Positions 1 to 5,342 of a stretch of 7,374 bases of DNA are shown here, piece by piece; position 1 is the stretch's first letter; every line of letters begins with the position of its first letter. Source of the stretch: an uncultured Planctomycetaceae bacterium. GTDB lineage: Bacteria; Planctomycetota; Planctomycetia; Pirellulales; Pirellulaceae. Below the pieces are notes generated by a model. The model saw only the letters and a list, made by a program, of their open reading frames with translations, had not been told where the DNA came from and made no database searches. The DNA lies in contig CAIXSC010000344.1 of assembly GCA_903921945.1 (NCBI GenBank), positions 1 to 7,374 on the forward strand. Reading direction: 5' to 3'. The position numbers and the translations under genes were made by a program.

Positions 1-2
1 CG

Positions 3-848
3 CTCATCGCCGGCGCCTACCAAACCCGCCCCTATCTCGACCATCGATTCCTCAACACGATCACTCACATTCCAGCCGGCCGCTCGCTCAACGTAATCGT
101 CGATCTGCTCAGCGAATTGGCCCGCGTTCAAGGCCTCACCCTCGCCGATCCATGGCCATACCTAGCCTCCGCCGCCGAACAAGCCGAAGCGCGCGAGATC
201 GCCGAGCAAGTTCCCGCGCGTCGCGCACCGCTGGCGCCGCTCGCTACCCCACATACGCCGCGCCCTGAACCGTCGCTCGGCCAGACCCGCCGAGAAACGC
301 TCGACGAACCGCCACGCGCTGGACAGACGCATGCTGGAGAGGCCCATGCTGGAGAGGCGCCCGCTGGAGAGACGCCCACGGGACAGACGCATGCTGGACA
401 GACGCACGCCGTCGAGGCCAACACGAACGAGGCGGGCCTGGGCGTGGATTTATCGTTTTTTGAGGGACCGCTTGGAAACCGCGGTTCGATTACCGGCATC
501 ACGACCGACAATTTGGCGGTCGGGCCGCTCTTCCTGGCGGCTTTTCGCGCCATGGCCCGCAATTATGCTGTGCTTGCTGAACGTATTTCACCGGAGCGGC
601 TCTGGAGTCGGCTCGTTTTCTCTGGCGGCTTGGCGCAAAATCTCTCCATCCTCCGACGGCTCGTCAGGCAGTCGCTGCCGGGGGATTGCCGCGTCTGTCC
701 GGAGACCGAGGACACGCTGCGCGGATTGCTAGCCGCCGCGCTCGTCGCGTCGGGGCGCTCCAAGTCGCTCGCCGACGCCACGCGGCAGCTTTCCCAGGAT
801 GAGCGAACAGCGACGAGTGAAGCGAAAACCATGACGCGAGAGACTTGA
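3..848 (+). CDS. FGGY-family carbohydrate kinase, sedoheptulokinase-like (5' partial)
   Basis: The reading frame is open from the window edge, so 281 C-terminal residues are visible and the N-terminal kinase lobe lies outside. FGGY kinases phosphorylate sugars with ATP in the cytosol. The second lobe is recognisable: a Gly-Ser-Ile-Thr-Gly-Ile segment followed by DNLAVG, a helix, then FSGGLAQN (glycines near visible residues 208-209), which matches the ATP-binding SGG region of the family, and a final EDTLRGLLAAALVASG helix. The early part (RPYLDHRFLNT, then a helix) resembles the same region of sedoheptulokinases, so sedoheptulose is my best substrate guess, but xylulose- or glycerol-type kinases cannot be excluded. 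Between these parts lies an insertion of about 70 residues, rich in Pro, Ala, Gly and Thr and holding a 15-bp tandem repeat. The stop is only 29 bases before the ATG of the dehydrogenase gene, which suggests co-transcription. Family fairly sure, substrate uncertain. Confidence 0.75.
   Translation, partial: LIAGAYQTRPYLDHRFLNTITHIPAGRSLNVIVDLLSELARVQGLTLADPWPYLASAAEQAEAREIAEQVPARRAPLAPLATPHTPRPEPSLGQTRRETLDEPPRAGQTHAGEAHAGEAPAGETPTGQTHAGQTHAVEANTNEAGLGVDLSFFEGPLGNRGSITGITTDNLAVGPLFLAAFRAMARNYAVLAERISPERLWSRLVFSGGLAQNLSILRRLVRQSLPGDCRVCPETEDTLRGLLAAALVASGRSKSLADATRQLSQDERTATSEAKTMTRET
324..413 (+). repeat. 15-bp in-frame tandem repeat in the kinase gene
   Basis: Six consecutive 15-bp units (consensus CAGACGCATGCTGGA, variants starting GAG) encode five-residue units of the form (Q/E)-(T/A)-(H/P)-(A/T)-G. 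The units at 324-338 and 384-398 are identical; the others differ by a few bases, and the last (399-413) ends in Ala-Val instead of Ala-Gly. The repeat falls at visible residues 108-137, inside an insertion between two conserved blocks of the kinase fold, so it probably forms a flexible surface loop. Confidence 0.9.
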
Positions 849-877
849 AGAGAGACCAGCGAAGAAAGCGGGGGGCC

Positions 878-2899
878 ATGTTGTTGGACGTTTACCGCGC
901 GATGACGCGGATTCGACAGACCGAGGAAGAGCTCGCACGGTGTCACCAGCGCGGGTTGATCCACGGAGCGTGTCATACGTACGTGGGCCAGGAGGCGATT
1001 GCCGCCTCGATCGCCGCCCATCTGCGGTTTGACGATGTCGTGTTCAGCACGCATCGCGGCCACGGCCACGCCTTGGCGAAAGGGATGGAACCCCGGCAAT
1101 TGATGGCCGAACTTTTTGGACGCGCGACCGGCTGTTCGCATGGCCGGGGCGGAAGCATGCACCTGTTCCAGCCCGAAATGGGCGTGATGGGGACGAGCGG
1201 CATTGTCGGGCCATGCATCCTGCAGGCGGCGGGCGCCGGCTATTCCTTCAAGCTGCTGCGGACCGACCGGGTCGCCGTCGCGTTTTTCGGGGACGGAGCC
1301 GCCAACAACGGAGCGTTCCACGAAGGACTGAATTTGGCGGGCATCTGGGGCCTGCCGGTGATTTTCGTGTGTGAAAACAATCAGTTCGCCACCGAGGTGC
1401 CCTACTCCTACTCGGGAGGCGGCCGCAGTATCGGCGCCCGCGGCGCGAACTACGGCATGGTCGGACTGGAAGTCGACGGCAATGACGCCGTGTCGCTCAC
1501 CCGATTGTTCGGCGAGGCGGTCGAGCGGGCCCGCAGCGGCGGCGGCCCGACGCTTGTGGAATGCCAAACCTATCGAACCCGCGCACACGCGGAGGGAATG
1601 GGGGATTTCACCTACCGCACGCGCGAGGACGTCGAGCAGTGGAAGAACCGCTGCCCCATTCAACGCTTGCGCGCCCATCTGTTGGCCGCTGGCCAAGCCA
1701 CGGCCGCCCAACTGGACGACATCGAAGCGCAGATCGCGGCCGAAGTCGTGGAAGCGCGGCAATTCGCCGAGAACAGCCCGTGGCCCGACCCGGCCACCGC
1801 CACGAACCATGTGTACGCCGCCGAGTCCCGCCAACCCGAGTCCCGCCTGCCTGAGTCCCGCCTGCCTGAGTCCCCTGCGGTGGCCCCGCGCGGCGCCGCG
1901 GCCAGCGGTTCGCTTGGTGCGGCGCGGGAGCTCACTTGGACCAAGGCCGCTCATGAGGCGTTGTCCGCCGCGATGGCTCGCGACGCGACCATCTTTGTGC
2001 TGGGCGAAGGCATCGGCAAACGTGGCGGCAACTTCATGACCACGACCGGTTTGTTCGATTTGTATGGTCCGGAGCGGTTGCGGGACACGCCGATTTGCGA
2101 ACGCGGATTTGTTGGGCTGGCCGGCGGAGCGGCGATGACGGGCACGCGGCCGGTCGTCGATTTCATGTTCGCCGATTTCGTCCTCGATTCGGTGGGCGAG
2201 ATCGTCAATCAGATCGCCAAGATGCAGTACATGTCGAGCGGCCGGCTCAAGATGCCCGTGTTGCTGCGGGGCTGTATCGGCATCGGCCATTCGGCCGCGA
2301 CCCATCACTCGGGCAGCTACTACGCGATGTACGCGAACATTCCCGGCCTGCGAGTGGTCGTGCCGTCGAACGCTCGCGACGCGAAGGGACTGCTCGCCCA
2401 CGCGCTGCGTTGCCATGACCCGGTGCTGTTTCTGGAGCACCGCGAATTGCTCAGCACGAAATGCGCTGTTCCCGAGGAAGACTACGAGATTCCGTTCGGT
2501 GTGGCGCGAGTGGCCCGCGAGGGCCGCGACGCGACGGTGGTCGCGCTCGCGCGGATGGTGCCGTTGGCGATCGAGGCCGCCGGGAAACTTGCCGCTGACG
2601 GACTGGAAATCGAAGTGATCGATCCCCGCACCGTGTCGCCGCTCGATACCGATACCATCGTCCGCAGTGTCGCCAAGACCGGCCGGTTGCTCGTAATTGA
2701 CGAAGCGTTCGCGCCGTGCGGTTTCGCCGCCGAAGTGGTCGCGCGAGTCGCCGATGCCGGATTCGACGAACTCGACGCGCCGATCAAACGCCTGCATGGC
2801 GCCTTCGCACCAACCCCTTACAGCCCGCCTCTGGAGGCCGCCGTGGTGCCCAATTCGACCGCGATCGAACAGGCGTTGCGGGACCTGTTGGCGGAGTGA
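878..2899 (+). CDS. 2-oxo acid dehydrogenase E1, alpha-beta fusion (pyruvate/acetoin type)
   Basis: Thiamine-diphosphate-dependent E1 of a 2-oxo acid dehydrogenase complex: it decarboxylates the 2-oxo acid and reductively acylates the lipoyl group of E2. With the ATG at 878 it has 673 residues, about the sum of separate alpha and beta chains. Residues 1 to about 315 are the alpha part, with HRGHGHA near 59, GRGGSMH near 90 and the ThDP/Mg motif GDGAANNG (GDG 138-140) to ENN (NN 167-168). A repeat-bearing linker covers about 316-350. Residues 351-673 are the beta part, with VLGEGIG, the catalytic-type Glu in PICERGF (408) and the HHSGSYYAMYANIPGL segment. The alpha sequence looks closest to acetoin or pyruvate dehydrogenases, but the substrate is not decided. 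An in-frame TTG at 845 overlapping the kinase stop would add 11 basic residues; I prefer the ATG because homology begins right after it (LLDVYRAM). E2 follows 27 bases downstream. The alpha loop reads RTRAHAEG, without the serine common in this loop. Confidence 0.93.
   Translation: MLLDVYRAMTRIRQTEEELARCHQRGLIHGACHTYVGQEAIAASIAAHLRFDDVVFSTHRGHGHALAKGMEPRQLMAELFGRATGCSHGRGGSMHLFQPEMGVMGTSGIVGPCILQAAGAGYSFKLLRTDRVAVAFFGDGAANNGAFHEGLNLAGIWGLPVIFVCENNQFATEVPYSYSGGGRSIGARGANYGMVGLEVDGNDAVSLTRLFGEAVERARSGGGPTLVECQTYRTRAHAEGMGDFTYRTREDVEQWKNRCPIQRLRAHLLAAGQATAAQLDDIEAQIAAEVVEARQFAENSPWPDPATATNHVYAAESRQPESRLPESRLPESPAVAPRGAAASGSLGAARELTWTKAAHEALSAAMARDATIFVLGEGIGKRGGNFMTTTGLFDLYGPERLRDTPICERGFVGLAGGAAMTGTRPVVDFMFADFVLDSVGEIVNQIAKMQYMSSGRLKMPVLLRGCIGIGHSAATHHSGSYYAMYANIPGLRVVVPSNARDAKGLLAHALRCHDPVLFLEHRELLSTKCAVPEEDYEIPFGVARVAREGRDATVVALARMVPLAIEAAGKLAADGLEIEVIDPRTVSPLDTDTIVRSVAKTGRLLVIDEAFAPCGFAAEVVARVADAGFDELDAPIKRLHGAFAPTPYSPPLEAAVVPNSTAIEQALRDLLAE
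1823..1876 (+). repeat. 15-bp in-frame tandem repeat in the E1 alpha-beta linker
   Basis: About 3.6 units of GAGTCCCGCCTGCCT encode the pentad Glu-Ser-Arg-Leu-Pro. The units at 1838-1852 and 1853-1867 are identical; the first reads ESRQP and the last decays into ESPAV. The repeat sits at residues 316-334 of the fusion, after the last alpha-chain segment (NHVYAA) and before the beta chain (ELTWTKAAHEAL), so it forms most of the join between the two parts. Confidence 0.9.
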
Positions 2900-2912
2900 T
2901 CCGCCGCATTCT

Positions 2913-2919
2913 GGAAAGG
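2913..2919 (+). promoter_or_regulatory. Ribosome binding site of the E2 gene
   Basis: GGAAAGG lies seven bases before the ATG at 2927, a good purine-rich Shine-Dalgarno match. It supports that start and separate translation of E2 from the same message as E1. Confidence 0.7.
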
Positions 2920-2926
2920 CCAAACC

Positions 2927-4519
2927 ATGGCGCATAAAGTCACAATCCCACGGCTCGGTTGGTCGATGGAAGAAGGCACGTTCGCCGGTTGGAAACGCCG
3001 CGATGGCGAATTCATCCGGGCCGGCGAACCGCTGTTCGAACTGGAAGGCGAAAAGGCCGTCCAGGAAATCGAAGCCGTCGACAGCGGCGTCCTCCAACTC
3101 GCACCCGACGCGCCCGCCGCCGGCGCTGTCGTCGCTGTCGGCCGAGTGATCGGATACCTGCTGGAAGCCGGCGAGTCGCCGACCGGCGCCTCCCCTGCGA
3201 ACGCGACTGCGAGCGCGACTGCGTCGGCGAGTGCGAACGCGACTGCTCCGGCAACTGCAAACACGACAACTCCCGTCGCCTCGCCGTCGGTCCGTCGACT
3301 GGCTCGCGAATTGGGGGTGTCGCTGGCCGCCGCAGCGCCGACCGCGGGTGCGGATCGCATCACCGCGCGCGATGTGAGGGCCGCTGCCGAAGCCCGCAGC
3401 GCTCGGCCAGCGGATGTTCAATCCATCGAAGCTCGAGGCGGCTCGCGATCGCTAACCGACACCGCGGCAAACGCCGATATTTATGCTGGCCGTGACGCTG
3501 GACGTGACGCTAACCGTGACGCTAACCGTGACGCTAACCGTGACGCTAACCGTGACGCTAACCGTGACTCTGGCCCGCATGGCCGCGGGGCGGCGCCGCA
3601 GAGTGGCCGCGTGCGGCTGCATGCGACGCCGCGAGCACGACGACTCGCGCGGCAACTGGGCGTGGAACTGTCGACCGTCGTCGGCAGTGGGCGCCACCAT
3701 CGGATTCGCGAACGGGACGTTCAAGCGATATCAACAACTTCAGCCGCGAATCCATTGGCATCGCAACGGTTGGCGCGGCCGCTGGAAGCTTCGGCCAGCC
3801 CCAGGGCGATGGCGGCAGGCGCGGGCGAACCGTTGTCGCCGGTGCGGCGGTCGATCGCGACGAATCTGCGTCGCAGTCGCGATGAGACGGTTCCAGTCAC
3901 GCTGCACGCTCGAGCGGATGCGGGGAACCTGGTGAGTCTCCGCGACCAGTTCCGTGCCGGCCGGAGCGGCTCGCCGGCCGATGGACGTCCGGTGCCCTCG
4001 TATACCGACCTGCTGGTGAAATTGGCGGCCGCCGTGTTGCGTCATCATCCGCGTTTCGCGCAACGATGGCATCAGGGAACACTCGTCGCGCCCCGGAGCT
4101 GGGACATTGGCGTGGCGGTCGACACGGAGGAAGGGTTGGTGGTGCCGGTGGTTCGGGATGTGCCCGCGTTGCGGATTTCCGAGCTCGCGGTCCGGGTAAA
4201 GGATTTGGCGGAACGAGCTCGAAGTCGCCGGTTGCGAGCCGAAGAAATGGATGGCGGCGTGTTCACCGTCAGCACGCTGGGAAGCCTCGGCGTCGAGACA
4301 TTCACGCCGATCATCCGTTGGCCGGAAGTCGCCATCCTGGGCGTGGGAGAGATTCGCCGCGAGCCGCGCGTGGTCGCCGAAGACCGGATCGAACCGCGCT
4401 GGACCATTCGACTCAGCCTCAGCTTTGACCACTGTGCGAACGACGGCGCACCCGCCGCTCGATTCCTCAAGGATTTAAGCTCGGCGATCGAAAACCCCGC
4501 GGCATGGCTGCTCGAATAA
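2927..4519 (+). CDS. 2-oxo acid dehydrogenase E2 (dihydrolipoyl acyltransferase) with two subunit-binding domains
   Basis: Core subunit that carries the lipoyl arm and transfers the acyl group to CoA; 530 residues, cytosolic. Domains in order: lipoyl domain 1-82 with lipoylation lysine K43 in EGEKAVQEIEA; Ala/Thr linker 88-117 coded by a 12-bp repeat; a peripheral-subunit-binding domain at about 118-154 (SVRRLARELGV to RITARDV); linker 155-229 with the RDAN repeat; a second binding domain at about 231-268 (TPRARRLARQLGV to RIRERDV); then the catalytic domain from about 303 to the end. That domain has DIGVAVDTEEGLVVPVVRD near 393-411, GGVFTVSTLGSLG near 443-455 and the active-site HCANDG at 502-507. 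His502 and Asp506 keep the HxxxDG pattern, but the usual Arg after His is Cys. One lipoyl domain with two binding domains is unusual. The ATG has a good ribosome site, and E1 ends 27 bases upstream. Acetyl versus other acyl group is not decided. Confidence 0.95.
   Translation: MAHKVTIPRLGWSMEEGTFAGWKRRDGEFIRAGEPLFELEGEKAVQEIEAVDSGVLQLAPDAPAAGAVVAVGRVIGYLLEAGESPTGASPANATASATASASANATAPATANTTTPVASPSVRRLARELGVSLAAAAPTAGADRITARDVRAAAEARSARPADVQSIEARGGSRSLTDTAANADIYAGRDAGRDANRDANRDANRDANRDANRDSGPHGRGAAPQSGRVRLHATPRARRLARQLGVELSTVVGSGRHHRIRERDVQAISTTSAANPLASQRLARPLEASASPRAMAAGAGEPLSPVRRSIATNLRRSRDETVPVTLHARADAGNLVSLRDQFRAGRSGSPADGRPVPSYTDLLVKLAAAVLRHHPRFAQRWHQGTLVAPRSWDIGVAVDTEEGLVVPVVRDVPALRISELAVRVKDLAERARSRRLRAEEMDGGVFTVSTLGSLGVETFTPIIRWPEVAILGVGEIRREPRVVAEDRIEPRWTIRLSLSFDHCANDGAPAARFLKDLSSAIENPAAWLLE
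3197..3268 (+). repeat. Degenerate 12-bp repeat in E2 linker 1
   Basis: Six 12-bp units, best copies GCGAACGCGACT at 3197-3208 and 3233-3244, encode tetrads ANAT, ASAT, ASAS, ANAT, APAT and ANTT. They make up most of the linker between the lipoyl domain and the first subunit-binding domain. The copies have diverged more than those of the second linker, which suggests an older expansion. Ala-rich linkers are normal for E2; the regular 12-bp period is the notable part. Confidence 0.75.
3491..3574 (+). repeat. 12-bp tandem repeat (RDAN) in E2 linker 2
   Basis: Seven units of 12 bp. Five in a row (3503-3562) are identical at the base level (CGTGACGCTAAC); the first (3491-3502) ends in GGA and the last (3563-3574) reads CGTGACTCTGGC. 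They encode RDAG, five RDAN and RDSG, an alternating plus/minus charged linker at residues 189-216 between the two subunit-binding domains. Identity at third codon positions points to recent expansion or ongoing homogenisation. Confidence 0.95.
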
Positions 4520-4592
4520 ACAACGTGGCAAAATCGTACCCAAACAACGAGCCGGCGGACGCTGGTGGCGGCCGCTACGCGATGCGACACGA

Positions 4593-4621
4593 TTGGCGGT
4601 ATAAATCCCCATGCACATGAT
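4593..4621 (+). promoter_or_regulatory. Candidate sigma70-type promoter for the exported repeat protein
   Basis: TTGGCG at 4593-4598 and CATGAT at 4616-4621 are separated by 17 bases; each matches its consensus at four of six positions. The placement suits the gene starting at 4667, after a 147-base gap that otherwise holds no gene. A TATAAA at 4600-4605 is an alternative -10 but has no fitting -35. A small hairpin (GGTTCGA at 4625-4631 with TCGAAACC at 4639-4646, one bulge) lies between this site and the ribosome site. Weak evidence. Confidence 0.3.
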
Positions 4622-4654
4622 TCTGGTTCGACAGGTTATCGAAACCGTTTACTC

Positions 4655-4658
4655 GGAG
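4655..4658 (+). promoter_or_regulatory. Ribosome binding site deciding the start at 4667
   Basis: GGAG lies eight bases before the ATG at 4667. The frame is open further upstream to 4565, but the GGAG-ATG pair makes 4667 the best start, and it places the hydrophobic signal segment within the first 56 residues. Confidence 0.6.
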
Positions 4659-4666
4659 TAGCTGCT

Positions 4667-5281
4667 ATGCGAAGTCACCCATTTACGGCTTCGTCGACGG
4701 CGTTCGCGGTCGCTGCGACGCGACGTTGGCGGTTGGCTCGGCCACTGGTGTCAGCTCGGCAATTGGTGTCGGCGCGCGCCGTGGGGCTTGCGGCGGTTTG
4801 GGCGCTGGTCGTGGCGCCGAGCTTCGTCGTCGCGGACAGCAAGTCGAAGACCAAGCCACCCGGGACCGATAACGTGACTCGGCAGTTTGGCACACGCGCC
4901 AGTTCCGGCGATCGGGCGAGCTTTTCCAACCAAACTGGACGCACGACGGGTTCGGCTTCCACGCAGGGGAACAAGACGACCTTTCGCGACAGCACCGGCC
5001 GCACGACGGGCACGGCGACCACTTCCGGGAACAAGACCACGTTCCGCGACAGCACGGGGCGAGTGACTGGCACCGCCGCGACGTCGGGAAACCGCACGAC
5101 GTACCGCGATAGCGCGGGACGCACCACCGGCACATCCACGAATACGACGCGCGGCACTACCTTCCGTGACAGTTCGGGACGCACGACGGGCAGCGCGAAC
5201 CAAAGCGGCTCGAAGACGCGATTCCAAGACAGCACTGGCCGCGCGACCGGTTCGGCCAATGTGACCAGCAAGAAAAAATAA
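4667..5281 (+). CDS. Exported hypothetical protein with six 20-residue repeats
   Basis: I do not recognise a named family. The protein has 204 residues. The N-terminus is a long Arg-rich stretch (1-37), then a hydrophobic segment AVGLAAVWALVVAPSFVVA ending near residue 56, which looks like a Sec signal peptide with possible cleavage before DSKSK. Residues 81-200 are exactly six 20-residue repeats of the form G-N-K-T-T-F-R-D-S-T-G-R-T-T-G-T-A-T-T-S, with the aromatic residue, Asp, and GRxTG nearly constant; the tail is SKKK. The Thr/Ser/Gly-rich repeats, each with one aromatic, suggest short beta strands and turns on a secreted or surface protein, possibly binding a polymer or the envelope; this is inference. 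It has its own ribosome site and possible promoter and converges with the DUF1501 gene. Start codons inside the signal region (GTG or TTG near residue 33) would give a more usual signal length but lack a clear ribosome site. Confidence 0.75.
   Translation: MRSHPFTASSTAFAVAATRRWRLARPLVSARQLVSARAVGLAAVWALVVAPSFVVADSKSKTKPPGTDNVTRQFGTRASSGDRASFSNQTGRTTGSASTQGNKTTFRDSTGRTTGTATTSGNKTTFRDSTGRVTGTAATSGNRTTYRDSAGRTTGTSTNTTRGTTFRDSSGRTTGSANQSGSKTRFQDSTGRATGSANVTSKKK
4736..4771 (+). repeat. 18-bp near-duplicate in the signal-peptide region
   Basis: Two adjacent 18-bp copies (4736-4753 and 4754-4771) differ at three bases and encode the repeated motif LVSAR before the hydrophobic segment. The duplication lengthens the basic n-region of the signal peptide. 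Confidence 0.7.
4907..5266 (+). repeat. 60-bp tandem repeat, six units
   Basis: Six in-frame 60-bp units code for residues 81-200 of the exported protein with no gap or register change. Units two and three are the most alike (GNKTTFRDSTGR in both); units one, five and six have diverged, including at third codon positions, so the array is older than the RDAN repeat in the E2 gene. Confidence 0.9.
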
Positions 5282-5303
5282 CCGGCGGAATCATCGGCAT
5301 CGC

Positions 5304-5328
5304 GGCGCGAGTTTCCGCTCGGTTCGCC
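5304..5328 (+). terminator. Hairpin between convergent genes, possible bidirectional terminator
   Basis: GGCGCGAG (5304-5311) can pair with CTCG (5318-5321) and, after a three-base bulge, CGCC (5325-5328), around the loop TTTCCG. It lies 22 bases after the stop of the repeat protein and 14 bases beyond the DUF1501 stop on the other strand. No T-run follows on either side, so intrinsic termination is doubtful. Confidence 0.3.
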
Positions 5329-5342
5329 AACGATGGTGTCGA

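Noticed and set aside
845..877. TTG at 845 as the E1 start, overlapping the kinase stop
   Set aside because: The extra 11 residues are basic and lie before the start of homology; the ATG at 878 is the simpler start. The TTG is not fully excluded.
563..3421. A 952-residue open frame on the minus strand opposite E1 and the start of E2
   Set aside because: Its codons align exactly with those of E1 and E2 on the other strand, so a stop needs a sense TTA, CTA or TCA codon, all rare in GC-rich genes. The product is Arg/His/Gly-rich with no recognisable domain. It is an antisense shadow.
3491..3574. A CRISPR-like array
   Set aside because: The 12-bp units are directly adjacent with no spacers and lie in frame inside the E2 gene, so this is a coding minisatellite.
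4565..4666. Upstream extension of the repeat-protein frame to 4565
   Set aside because: A GGAG ribosome site lies before the ATG at 4667, and the extension would place the signal segment some 75 residues into the protein.
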